DNA from: Methylomonas sp. 11b
GTDB taxonomy: Bacteria; Pseudomonadota; Gammaproteobacteria; Methylococcales; Methylomonadaceae
DNA: 64,000 bases
Assembly (NCBI RefSeq): GCF_000515215.1
Contig: NZ_KI911557.1
Coordinates: 3,343,741-3,407,740, forward strand
Direction: 5' to 3'
Made by a program: the position numbers and the translations under genes. Each line of letters starts with the position of its first letter. Within the stretch, counting starts at the first letter, position 1. Shown piece by piece: positions 32,364 to 41,187 of the stretch. Below the pieces are notes generated by a model. The model was not told the DNA's origin, ran no database searches, and saw only the letters and a program-made list of their open reading frames with translations.

Positions 32364-32837
32364 TCAAAATACACGCATTGTTTCAAGCGAAGCAAACGCG
32401 CTTGAGTTGCTAATATCCGGAGTGATATGTAGTTCGATAATACTTACCGCGGGCAAGTCGACAACGTGTTGTTCCGACTCCGCTGTGCAGCCTTGCGGAT
32501 TAAAATGCCATTGTTGGCGGACGATTTCGCGAAACAGCTGTCCGTTATCTGCAGAAATACGAAGGACGTATTCTTGTGTTCTGGCTATAGCCGATTCCAA
32601 AAAATCCAGTTGAATACATTGCACAGGCTGGGCCTGCTTAAACAGTAACCGGATAACTTGTGATCCCGGCATGCCCGCCCTCCACCCGCCGCTAAAGCCA
32701 GGCAGTAGCGCGGCTTCGATAGGGTGCTCCTGGTCCTCGGACGAGACTTCAACGTCAACAAGTGCATCTAAATTCAACTGCTCTGTCATTAAACAGGCTG
32801 TGTCGAGCCGACTGTCACCGATAATTCTTTTTTGCAT
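32364..32837 (-). CDS. discoidin-like (F5/8 type C) soluble protein
   Basis: 157 residues, no signal peptide. The sequence has the strand pattern of a galactose-binding-domain fold: VIRLLFKQAQPVQCIQLDFL, ARTQEYVLRISADNG, REIVRQQWHFNPQG, and SIIELHITPDIS near the end. Proteins of this kind are annotated as carbohydrate-binding, but no ligand is known. It precedes glgC by ~100 nt on the same strand, suggesting a glycogen-related or shared-operon role by position only. Confidence 0.6.
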   Translation of the reverse strand: MQKRIIGDSRLDTACLMTEQLNLDALVDVEVSSEDQEHPIEAALLPGFSGGWRAGMPGSQVIRLLFKQAQPVQCIQLDFLESAIARTQEYVLRISADNGQLFREIVRQQWHFNPQGCTAESEQHVVDLPAVSIIELHITPDISNSSAFASLETMRVF

Positions 32838-33096
32838 GGTTTACCTGGAGTAGGACTGTGTTAATCAGTCGAAATGATTTGAATCCGGTTTTTGTTTGTC
32901 GGGATTGATTGAAATCTTTAACTTGAGTGCGATTGCTCCGTAATTGAATAGGTAAGCACCGCATGCCTAACATCGCGCTGTTTAGAAATAAGGAATGTCG
33001 GCATGGCTCGGTCCCGGTGAGAGCTGAGTGTTTTACTGCGAATTTGCCTGGCGGCAATTGCTGATTGCAAATGGCTGTTGCTCCCAAACCGCAGCA
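32838..33096. other. intergenic region
   Basis: About 260 bp upstream of the discoidin-like gene. No gene or strong promoter was recognised. The transketolase terminator borders it. Confidence 0.4.
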
Positions 33097-33123
33097 GAAA
33101 AATATGGGCGCTTCCTTGCGCCC
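33097..33123 (-). terminator. Rho-independent terminator of the transketolase gene
   Basis: On the minus strand, GGGCGC-aaggaa-GCGCCC followed by ATATTTTTC, about 18 nt after the transketolase stop. Confidence 0.75.
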
Positions 33124-33140
33124 CAAGTAGAGAGGGAGGA

Positions 33141-35033
33141 TTAACCCTTTAAAAAGCTGGCCATGATGCCCGCCGGGTCAATACCTTGATGCGGGAATTG
33201 CTCCCACAAACCGCCGCAACCTTCTTTATGCGTCGCAATATAAGCGTATTTTGGTGTGTAGCCACGCTCCAGCAACCATGTGCCCATGCGGCTCCCCAAA
33301 CCGGTTTTGCGGTTGAAGGATTCAACCACCATCACTTTCGGTGACTTGCCGATTTTGGCCAGCATGTCTTCATCAATGACGTTCAAGGTCGCTTTGTTGA
33401 TCAAGCCTACATCGACGCCTTGTTGTTTCAGACGCTCGACGGCATCCAGGGCTCGGTACAAGGCTTCGCCGAAGCTGACGATATAACCCGCCGTACCTTC
33501 GCGAATGACCTCGTCTTTGCCGGGCACGAATTTATAATCGCCGCCGAAGAACTCATTGCCGTTGCTATCCAGAATGGTCGGCACTTTGGAACGGGTGGAG
33601 AAGATAAAACGCAAGCCCGGATCGAAGAAGACTTTTTCCACGCACGCTTTCATTTGCAACGGATCTGCAGGGAAATACAGTTTGGTTTCGTAGCCGTCGC
33701 TTAAACCGTTATCGGCGAACATATTGTTCAAACCGAAATGGCAGGTGTTGTCGGCCATGTCGTCGATACCGGAATGCGAGAAGTGGCTCAGCACGTTGGA
33801 TTTGTTCAACCTGGCCATGGTGATTTCGGACATCAGCATTTCCAAGAATGCGCTGAAGGTGCCGAAAATACCTTGTTTGCCTGCTTCCATACCAAAACCG
33901 GCTGCAGCGGAGAAGTTACCACGCTCCATGATGCCGGAGGAGATAAACACTTCCGGGAAGGCTTTATGGATCTTGAACAGCCCGCAAGAGCCTTCCAAGT
34001 CACTGTCCACTACCCGCACTTTGGCAACCCGTTCCGCTTCGCTCAAGCGTCCTAGCACTTCAACGCAAGCATCACCGAAGACGTTGCGGTTGGCATCCCA
34101 TTTATCGCTGGAACCCAAAAATACCGCGTCGTTTTTCGGTGCTTTGACTTCGCGCAATGCATCGGCAGCGGCTTGTTGGCCGTGCGATTCAAGATATTCC
34201 AGCGCCACTTTCACCGACACAACGTCGTGACCGTGGGTCGAGCCTTCCAAACCGACAATGCCAGGGCACATCGGGCGGTGGTTGATGACCGCAACCGGAC
34301 CTGGAGTGTTAATGGCGGTGATAATGCGTTTGTACAAATCGTCCAGATCTTCGCCGTCGCCTTCCAGCACAGTGACGCCTTGACCGGCCAAGGTTTTGGC
34401 GGTGCTACAGCCTTTCAAATACTCGGATGGGTGGCCGGCGATGGTGACGTTGTTGTCGTCGATGATCAGTTTAACGTTCAGGTCTTGCGCCACAGCCAGA
34501 CGCGCGGCTTCGGCGTCGTTACCTTCCTGTTGTGAGCCGTCCGAACCCAAGCAGAAAACGGTTTTGGCCGGGTTGGCGATGGCTACGCCGTTGACATACG
34601 GCCACATGTGGCCCAAACGACCAGAGCTGAATTTCACGCCGGGGGTGAAATCCAATTCCGGGTGGCCCGGCAAATGCGAATGTGCGGCACGGTATTCTAT
34701 CAAGCGTTCTGCCGGTAAATCGCCGTTCAGGGTGGACATCAAATACTGGGTGGCGACACGGTGACCGGCTTCATCAAAGAAGATAGGCACAAAATCATTG
34801 GAACTATGGAATAGTGCATCCATGATCATGACTTCCGGCACGGTATCGTATGGACCGCCGGTATGACCGCCTACACCGCGAGCTGCACCGTTGGCTGTGA
34901 AATAGACAATCGCATCACGGCACAACTGAATGTTGGCTTTCAGGCTGGCACGTTGTGCATCGGTCAAGGTTGGGTTTTTTGGATCTAAGCTGATGCGCTG
35001 ATAAGCGCCAAGATCGATTGGAAATTTGGACAT
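33141..35033 (-). CDS. transketolase family protein
   Basis: About 630 residues. ATG 35033 (MSKFPIDLGAYQ) is chosen; an ATG at 35045 is in the same frame. Thiamine-diphosphate enzyme signatures: GVGGHTGGPYDTVPE near residue 54, GSDGSQQEGNDAEAARLAV with the following NVKLIIDDNNVTIAG, and a pyrimidine-binding domain with RGNFSAAAGFGMEAG. A transketolase C-domain has SFGEALYRALDAV. It moves two-carbon units between sugar phosphates, and in ribulose-monophosphate methylotrophs this serves ribulose-5-phosphate regeneration. It is the subgroup with a VGGHTGGPYDT motif, different from the classical E. coli TktA type, so the exact substrates are open. Confidence 0.85.
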   Translation of the reverse strand: MSKFPIDLGAYQRISLDPKNPTLTDAQRASLKANIQLCRDAIVYFTANGAARGVGGHTGGPYDTVPEVMIMDALFHSSNDFVPIFFDEAGHRVATQYLMSTLNGDLPAERLIEYRAAHSHLPGHPELDFTPGVKFSSGRLGHMWPYVNGVAIANPAKTVFCLGSDGSQQEGNDAEAARLAVAQDLNVKLIIDDNNVTIAGHPSEYLKGCSTAKTLAGQGVTVLEGDGEDLDDLYKRIITAINTPGPVAVINHRPMCPGIVGLEGSTHGHDVVSVKVALEYLESHGQQAAADALREVKAPKNDAVFLGSSDKWDANRNVFGDACVEVLGRLSEAERVAKVRVVDSDLEGSCGLFKIHKAFPEVFISSGIMERGNFSAAAGFGMEAGKQGIFGTFSAFLEMLMSEITMARLNKSNVLSHFSHSGIDDMADNTCHFGLNNMFADNGLSDGYETKLYFPADPLQMKACVEKVFFDPGLRFIFSTRSKVPTILDSNGNEFFGGDYKFVPGKDEVIREGTAGYIVSFGEALYRALDAVERLKQQGVDVGLINKATLNVIDEDMLAKIGKSPKVMVVESFNRKTGLGSRMGTWLLERGYTPKYAYIATHKEGCGGLWEQFPHQGIDPAGIMASFLKG

Positions 35034-35045
35034 AACTAATCTCAT

Positions 35046-35904
35046 GGTGAGGACATTATTTTTATAGACGCGTATCTAGTTGTTACGCTGTCATTTTTAA
35101 ACGCGACATAGAACAAAGATAATATTTAGCCCCGGCAAATATCCGTTGCTAATTAACTACAATAACGCTGCTTTTTTACACAAGCCGTTGCTATTTTGTA
35201 GTCTCAAATTTGTTTTTCATGCCGTCATATCGAACCTTACACCCATTAAAACGGGCTTTGCAAGACTTATTAAATACCTACTAATCTGTATATAAATTGA
35301 AACGGATAGCCTGTATAGCTGTGAGACAAGTAACAGAATACGTTCTATGGAAAATCAATTAGTTATTCAAGCCGTTTCTACTACCTGGGGATTATAAGCT
35401 GCAAAAAATTTATTTTATTTTTTGCGGCGGCGCGGCTTTGCGGGACAAATTGAATGGATTGTAGTGTGTTGCCGAAATACGCCTCACCTATACACAACCC
35501 CAAATCGCAAGCAGAAAAATATCAAACAGCTCATCGGCGGGATAAGAGCGCGGCCTTGGAACCATTAGCTTCGTTCTAGCTCTAATAGGTAAGTTCAAAG
35601 ATGACTCTAGCCCAAGACAAGGGGGCGGCAAGGAATCGCAAAACGGCGCACGTGGTTTGTCCAAAAGGAAAGGTCACATTAGTTGTATTTATCCGAAACG
35701 TGGACTATGTTTCCAGCACCTAAAGTAAAACGACTGGTTGACGCTATATAGGACAAGCAAGACGGTCAAAGCCAATCAACTTACGGGCAATGGGAGCAGT
35801 CCGGCAACTTGATTTTCATGTTTCCCGCATTGAGGGCAGTGAGTGTTGGCCCAGACCTTATTAAACATCCGAGGGATACAGCTAAGTACTACCAGAGCGT
35901 CTTT
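35046..35904. other. long AT-rich intergenic region
   Basis: About 860 bp of low coding character between the transketolase and the RRM protein. It contains an AT-rich inverted repeat (GCAAAAAAT...ATTTTTTGC, 35401-35425) and short disordered frames in all directions. No insertion-sequence ends, tRNA or recognisable gene remnant could be identified. The transketolase promoter must lie within it but no convincing hexamer pair was found. Confidence 0.5.
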
Positions 35905-36369
35905 ATGATATTGATTATTAAAAATATCCCGTCTATTACGCAAGAAAGCGAGTTGGGGGAATTTGTCGCCCCCGCCCTCAAGTTTTGTCTGTTACTTCCC
36001 TTCAAGCTTGGCAATATTCTGAAAACGGACATCTTTTGTCTTAAAAATATCAAGACCAATGTGCTGTCGTTTCACGGCCGTATTTTTATTGACGATGAAA
36101 AAGCCGGTAAACTTGCCATCAAAAAACTGCATGGCAAGCGCTTCAAAAATAAAATCGTCGAAGTCAGAGAATATTTTATTCGTTCGCACAAAAACGACAG
36201 ACGCTTAACGCAAAAGCCGGTATCGACAGACATACTCGAAAAGCGTAAAGGCGAACGGCGCTGCAATATCAAGCATGAAGGGCAAGCCGCTGCTTACACG
36301 AATGTATTCGATACCGAAAACATTTATCAAATTAGCCGCCGATTGCGAGATGACGCTTATGATTACTAA
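35905..36369 (+). CDS. small RNA-recognition-motif (RRM) like protein
   Basis: 154 residues from ATG 35905 (MILIIKNIPSITQESEL). The first strand ILIIKNIP corresponds to RNP2. Strand 3, NVLSFHGRIFIDDEKAG, stands where RNP1 is expected, and KLAIKKLHGKRFKNKIVEVREY is the last helix-strand pair. A basic tail (RSHKNDRRLT, KRKGERRCN) follows. RRM proteins of this size are known in cyanobacteria and some proteobacteria, where a few are cold-induced RNA binders. The aromatic residues of RNP1 are only partly kept, so RNA binding is an inference. Confidence 0.65.
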   Translation: MILIIKNIPSITQESELGEFVAPALKFCLLLPFKLGNILKTDIFCLKNIKTNVLSFHGRIFIDDEKAGKLAIKKLHGKRFKNKIVEVREYFIRSHKNDRRLTQKPVSTDILEKRKGERRCNIKHEGQAAAYTNVFDTENIYQISRRLRDDAYDY

Positions 36370-36443
36370 GCCACGGCACTGGCAGTCTAAGTTTTGTCCG
36401 TACGGCGAAGAGATAGCTGAATCGTGACCTTATAAAGTCTGGA

Positions 36444-37319
36444 TCAAACAATACCTGTTTGCTCCACTCTACCCTCGTCAATTTTGCCTTCAAACCGATG
36501 CGCTATGCTCTGCATCACCAAAATCAACACCACCCCTGCCAAAATAAAACCAATCTGTTGCAATGAGGTTTTGATGTCGGTCTTTTGATGTAAAGAGGGG
36601 ATCAAATCGGCAACCGCAATATAAATAAAACTGGAGGCCGCCAAAGTTAAAAAGTAGGGCAAGATGTGATGCAGGTCACCCAGACTGAAATACGCCAACA
36701 CGCCGCCAACCACCGTGCTTAAGCTGGCAAGAACGTTGTAAAACAAAGCTTCGCCGCGTTTGTAACCACTGTGCAGCAATATGGCGAAGTCGCCAACTTC
36801 TTGTGGAATTTCGTGCGCCGCCACCGCTAGACTGGTGACGATACCCAACTGCACGTCGGTTAGAAACGCCGCGCCGATCAGCACACCATCGACAAAATTA
36901 TGGATGCTGTCGCCGAGGATGATAAACATGCCGGCAGGGCGGTGGCCGGCGGGTTGGACAGAATGACTATGGCCGTGGTCGTGATGCTGGTGGTCGTGCG
37001 ATTCTTCGCCGTGGGCTTCGCAGGCGTGAGAATGGCAGTGCCGCCACACCAGTAGTTTTTCCAACACAAAAAATAGCAGGATGCCGGCTAGAATCGTCGC
37101 TGAGAGGCTAGACATATCCTCGACCGGCACTTCTTCGAAAGCGTGCGGGATCAAGCCGCAAAATGCGCCGGTCAATAAAGCCCCAATCGCAAAGCTGATG
37201 CCGTGCGGCAGCACATGCTTTTGCTTGTGTTCCGGCAGCAATAAAAAGACCGCAGCAGCCAGCACGCTAAGCACACCACCCAGCGCGGTAAACAAGATAA
37301 TCGACAACAACACAGTCAA
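36444..37319 (-). CDS. ZIP family divalent metal transporter
   Basis: 291 residues with about eight membrane helices. The cytoplasmic loop between helices 3 and 4 is His-rich (HCHSHACEAH and SHDHQHHDHGHSHS). Metal-site helices follow: ILGDSIHNFVDGVLIGAAF (HN...D motif) and AVAAHEIPQEVGDFAIL (HEIPQE motif). These are the ZIP signatures for import of zinc or another divalent ion. Lies 1 nt after pgeF on the same strand, so probably co-transcribed with rluD-pgeF. Confidence 0.93.
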   Translation of the reverse strand: MTVLLSIILFTALGGVLSVLAAAVFLLLPEHKQKHVLPHGISFAIGALLTGAFCGLIPHAFEEVPVEDMSSLSATILAGILLFFVLEKLLVWRHCHSHACEAHGEESHDHQHHDHGHSHSVQPAGHRPAGMFIILGDSIHNFVDGVLIGAAFLTDVQLGIVTSLAVAAHEIPQEVGDFAILLHSGYKRGEALFYNVLASLSTVVGGVLAYFSLGDLHHILPYFLTLAASSFIYIAVADLIPSLHQKTDIKTSLQQIGFILAGVVLILVMQSIAHRFEGKIDEGRVEQTGIV

Positions 37320-37320
37320 A

Positions 37321-38046
37321 TTAGTCTCTCCAAATCAGGCTGGCCATGCGGCCAGTGGTCGCGCCGTCGCGGCGGTACGAGTAAAAACGATGAGGATCGG
37401 CGACTGTACAGAAGTCGCCACCGTACACTTGTTCCACGCCCAGTTCAGCAAGTTTAATGCGCGCCAAGCGGTAAATATCGGCCAGCCATTTGCCTGGCTG
37501 CCTGGCACGAAATGCCACTGCGGTAATCGGGTTGTCTTTAATAAAAGCGTCCCGCACCTCGTCGCCGACTTCGAAATTATCAGGGCCTATCGCCGGACCC
37601 AGCCAAACATGCACATCCTGACAACTCATTGCATACAGGGTTTCGGCGATGATGCCGGCCTGCAAGCCGCGCCAACCGGCGTGGGCGGCGGCGACCACTT
37701 CGCCGTCGTCGCCACAGAATAGTACCGGTAGACAATCCGCCGTCAGTATCGCGCACACCGTGCCGGATTGATCGGCAAAGCTGGCGTCCGCTTCCTCCAG
37801 ACCCTCGGTTTCGTCGGCGTTCACCACGCGTGTGCCGTGCACTTGCTGTAGCCAGACCGGTTCGGACGGCAGTTGCAGCATATCCTTGATGATGTAGCGG
37901 TTGGTTTTAACGTGCTGCGGGTCGTCGTTGACGTGGCTGGCCGGATTCAAACTGGCGTAAGGGCCAGTGCTGACGCCGCCGGTGCGCAAGGTGACGGCGG
38001 CGTGCACATGCGCCGGCAGCGGCCAATCAGGCTTGATCCAATTCAT
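37321..38046 (-). CDS. pgeF: peptidoglycan editing factor PgeF (YfiH/LACC1 family)
   Basis: 241 residues. The family core is AILTADCLPVLFCGDDGEVV and AAAHAGWRGLQAGI, giving the Cys/His metal site. PgeF/YfiH was once called polyphenol oxidase or laccase. In E. coli it helps keep correct amino acids in peptidoglycan precursors. The start overlaps the end of rluD by 20 nt, the usual rluD-pgeF pairing. Confidence 0.93.
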   Translation of the reverse strand: MNWIKPDWPLPAHVHAAVTLRTGGVSTGPYASLNPASHVNDDPQHVKTNRYIIKDMLQLPSEPVWLQQVHGTRVVNADETEGLEEADASFADQSGTVCAILTADCLPVLFCGDDGEVVAAAHAGWRGLQAGIIAETLYAMSCQDVHVWLGPAIGPDNFEVGDEVRDAFIKDNPITAVAFRARQPGKWLADIYRLARIKLAELGVEQVYGGDFCTVADPHRFYSYRRDGATTGRMASLIWRD

Positions 38047-38980
38047 TTTCGGCCAGTAGTTTCAATAGATTTTGCATGTCTTCGGGGATGTGTTGCTCCC
38101 ATTCGCAATACTCGCCAGTTTCCGGATGCTCCAGACCTAGTTTGGCGGCATGCAGGGCCTGACGCTTGAAATTGCGCAAGGCGTCGGCCAGTGCCGGACT
38201 GCAATCGGCGGGCATTTGAAAGCGACCGCCGTAAACTTGATCACCCACTAGCGGGTAATTGATGTGCGTCATATGCACTCTAATCTGATGCGTGCGGCCG
38301 GTTTCCAGCTTCACGCGAATCAGAGTATGGCGCTTAAAGCGCTGTTCCAGGCGGTAATGGGTAATCGCTTCTTTTCCGCCGCGACGCACCACCGCATTAC
38401 GTTTACGGTCCACCGGATGGCGGCCGATAGGCTCGTCCACGGTGCCGCCGGCAGTCATCCAGCCTTTTACCAGCGCCAGATATTCACGGTGGATACTGCG
38501 CTCCTGCAGTTGTTCGACCAGGCTGTTATGAGCCTGTAAGGTTTTGGCCACCATCAACAGACCGCTGGTGTCTTTGTCGATGCGATGCACAATGCCGGCG
38601 CGCGGCAGAGTATCCAAACTGGGTACATGATTGAGCAAGGCATTGACTAAAGTGCCGTCCCAGTTGCCGACCGCGGGATGCACGACCAAGCCGGCTGGTT
38701 TGTTGACGATGAGTAAAGAATCGTCTTCATAAATAATGTCTAGCGGGATTTCCTGAGGCGCGTATTCGATGACACGCTCGGCTTCGGCATCCAGCTCGAT
38801 TTCTTCGCCGCCATCCAATTTTTCGCGGCCTTTCATGATCTCGCCATCCACCAATACCCGACCGGCTTTGATCCAGGTTTGCAGTTTGCTGCGCGAATAA
38901 TCCGGAAACACTTCGGCCAGACACTGGTCCAGTCGCATACCCGCCAGTTCCTCTGGAACCCTTGCCGTCAATATCGTCAT
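38027..38980 (-). CDS. rluD: 23S rRNA pseudouridine synthase D
   Basis: 317 residues from ATG 38980 (MTILTARVPEEL). Makes pseudouridines 1911, 1915 and 1917 in helix 69 of 23S rRNA. The N-terminal S4 domain (SRSKLQTWIKAGRVLVDG) is followed by the catalytic domain with PRAGIVHRIDKDTSGLLMVA, whose Asp in RIDKDTSG is the nucleophile. It diverges from bamD, as in E. coli (rluD-yfiH / yfiO). Confidence 0.95.
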   Translation of the reverse strand: MTILTARVPEELAGMRLDQCLAEVFPDYSRSKLQTWIKAGRVLVDGEIMKGREKLDGGEEIELDAEAERVIEYAPQEIPLDIIYEDDSLLIVNKPAGLVVHPAVGNWDGTLVNALLNHVPSLDTLPRAGIVHRIDKDTSGLLMVAKTLQAHNSLVEQLQERSIHREYLALVKGWMTAGGTVDEPIGRHPVDRKRNAVVRRGGKEAITHYRLEQRFKRHTLIRVKLETGRTHQIRVHMTHINYPLVGDQVYGGRFQMPADCSPALADALRNFKRQALHAAKLGLEHPETGEYCEWEQHIPEDMQNLLKLLAENELDQA

Positions 38981-39063
38981 AGTCGTTTTTAAGTTATACT
39001 CGCGGCCAGAACGCCGCCAAAAGCTGCAAAAAACCCGCAATATTACAACGTGTTGATAAACGT

Positions 39064-39909
39064 ATGCGATTAGTTTTAGTAAAAACCGTTTTTATCGCCA
39101 GTCTGGCTTGGATGCTGCAAGGCTGCGAAACCCTGGACGCCTTTATGAGCAAGGATTCTTCCGCCGGCAAAGAGGAAGAGTACGCCGGCTGGGATGACAA
39201 GATGTTTCATGAAAAAGCCAAGGAAGCGCTGGACAATAAAAACTACCAAAAAGCCGTTACCCTCTACGAAGCCCTGGAATCGAGGTATCCGTTCGGCGAT
39301 TACGCGGCTCAGGCGCAATTAAATGTTGCGTATGCTTACTATAAAAACGACGATCCGGAAGCGGGCTTGGCCGCTGCCGACCGCTTCATTAAAATCCATC
39401 CGCGTAACCCAAATGTAGATTATGCCTATTACTTGAAAGGCCTGATCAATTACAACCGCGGCATCGGCTTTATTGATCGCTTCCTGCCCACTGACTCGTC
39501 ACAGCGTGATCCCGGCCCCGCCAAGGATTCTTACGATAATTTTCAAGAGCTGATTCGGCGCTACCCCAACAGCCAGTACGTCGCCGACGCCAAACTGCGG
39601 ATGATCGCACTCCGTAACAATATGGCAATGTACGAAGTCCATGTCGCCGACTTTTACATGCGCCGTAAAGCCTATGTCGCCGCTGTAAATCGTGCCAATC
39701 ACATCATCAAGGAATATCAACGCACTCCGGCAGTGCCGTTTGCCTTGCAAATCATGCAGGACGGCTATCGGCAGCTGGGTATGGACGAATTGGCCGCCGA
39801 TGCTGAACGGATTTACACCTTGAATTACCCGGCCGGTGCGCCGCAAGCCAATTACAAGGATGAAGGCGCCATTCAAAAAGTGTGGGACGCCATGGGTCTG
39901 GATAAATAA
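39064..39909 (+). CDS. bamD: outer membrane assembly lipoprotein BamD
   Basis: 281 residues. The lipoprotein signal ends LQGC. The mature protein is made of TPR repeats: EKAKEALDNKNYQKAVTLYE, ESRYPFGDYAAQAQLNVAY and RRYPNSQYVADAKLRM. BamD is the essential accessory lipoprotein of the BAM complex that inserts beta-barrel proteins in the outer membrane. Only 3 nt separate it from the next gene. Confidence 0.95.
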   Translation: MRLVLVKTVFIASLAWMLQGCETLDAFMSKDSSAGKEEEYAGWDDKMFHEKAKEALDNKNYQKAVTLYEALESRYPFGDYAAQAQLNVAYAYYKNDDPEAGLAAADRFIKIHPRNPNVDYAYYLKGLINYNRGIGFIDRFLPTDSSQRDPGPAKDSYDNFQELIRRYPNSQYVADAKLRMIALRNNMAMYEVHVADFYMRRKAYVAAVNRANHIIKEYQRTPAVPFALQIMQDGYRQLGMDELAADAERIYTLNYPAGAPQANYKDEGAIQKVWDAMGLDK

Positions 39910-39912
39910 GGT

Positions 39913-41133
39913 TTGCGCCGTTTGAGCGTTTTGCGGCGCGCTTGCTTAAGATGGTTGCTGTTATATGCTGGCGCTGTCAACGCCGCCGAACCGGCGCCGC
40001 TGTTTCAAAACCGCTTTTTCCCGCTGTCGCAAAACACCGAGTTGGTTTGCGCTACAAGCCAGCAACAATTTACTCCCACCGCAGCGCTGGCAGACATCAT
40101 CCGTTTTTACGAAGCCGACCATCCCGGCCTGCGTAAACAAGCGGTGGCCGTGCTGACCGATCATAAGAATCAGGACCATCTCGACGATTTGGCCGATTAC
40201 CGCGAAGACTGCGCCAACAACACCGCCGGCGAACTCTGCGTACTGGAAAAATATTGGGATGACCGTGAAGCCGCGTGGCGGGCATTGGCCTTGTTCTACG
40301 ACACCAAAACTGTGGTCAAACACAGCGATGACTATCGCTACGAAGTGCGGCGCTTCAACGCCGACCACCTGCGCCTGTTCGAAAAAGCCATTCGCAAGAT
40401 TCCGGCCTTTTTAAGACAAAGCATCAGCAAAGCCAAACCGGTAGATAATCTGGAACAGGAAATTGCCGATAAACCGACGGTGATGCAGGAGCTGATACGC
40501 GATGCGTTTCAAGAAGACTACAAAAACAGCATCTGGCAGGATCACACTCACCCGTTGACGCTGGTGCCGGGCATAGGCTTTCGCTCGCAAACCGTGGCCC
40601 AGGTATTCAGCGGTCAGAATCTGATCGTGTTTACCGTGAAGGCTTTCGACAAAGGCAAGGAAGGCGGGACCTATCGCGACATCGGCGTGCAATATCTGGT
40701 GGATTTTCGCTTGCCTATCGTGGTGCATGAAATCGCTCACACCATCGATAATTTCCATTTCTGGAATGGCCAGGACGATCTGTATTTTTTCTACAAATAC
40801 CACAAGATTTCCAACGACGAAGACATCATGAAAATCATCGCCGAGGCCAAATTGGCGTTGTGGCCGTCGAAATGGTTTGAGGCTTTCGAATATCTGGGTG
40901 AAGTGAACGAAGGCCGTTACGACGGTACCACGCAAGAAAAACTCGCCGAGTTGGTGGCGCAATACATCCTGATCCCGGAACGCTTGCAACAAAGCGCGCC
41001 GGCCGCCTATCAATGGCTGCGCGAAGACATTTTTCGCGGTATCGAATACCGTGGTTACGACCGCTGCGAGGTGCCGCTGACCAAACCATTGAGCTGGTGG
41101 CAGTACGCCACCGGCAAGATGCTGGGCCAGTAA
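39913..41133 (+). CDS. secreted zinc-metallopeptidase-like protein
   Basis: 406 residues, TTG start 3 nt after bamD. A signal peptide (ACLRWLLLYAGAVNAAEP) precedes a domain with no clear family. The motif VVHEIAHTIDN at about residues 276-286 is an HExxH zinc site. GEVNEGRYDGTTQEKLAELV lies downstream and may give the third ligand. The N-terminal half has paired cysteines (LVCAT; YREDCANN; GELCVLE). It is probably periplasmic and proteolytic. The tight spacing suggests expression with bamD. I do not recognise a named family. Confidence 0.65.
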   Translation: MRRLSVLRRACLRWLLLYAGAVNAAEPAPLFQNRFFPLSQNTELVCATSQQQFTPTAALADIIRFYEADHPGLRKQAVAVLTDHKNQDHLDDLADYREDCANNTAGELCVLEKYWDDREAAWRALALFYDTKTVVKHSDDYRYEVRRFNADHLRLFEKAIRKIPAFLRQSISKAKPVDNLEQEIADKPTVMQELIRDAFQEDYKNSIWQDHTHPLTLVPGIGFRSQTVAQVFSGQNLIVFTVKAFDKGKEGGTYRDIGVQYLVDFRLPIVVHEIAHTIDNFHFWNGQDDLYFFYKYHKISNDEDIMKIIAEAKLALWPSKWFEAFEYLGEVNEGRYDGTTQEKLAELVAQYILIPERLQQSAPAAYQWLREDIFRGIEYRGYDRCEVPLTKPLSWWQYATGKMLGQ

Positions 41134-41187
41134 TACTTTGTGCTATGCTGACCTGGAATTTTAACCTTGCTAAACTGCTGTCTAGCC

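Noticed and set aside
35400-35425. AT-rich inverted repeat as a terminator or insertion-sequence end
   Set aside because: It lacks a GC-rich stem and no second end or target duplication was found.
37321-38046. Multicopper laccase
   Set aside because: The family was once so annotated, but the sequence is PgeF/LACC1 type and carries no multicopper motifs.
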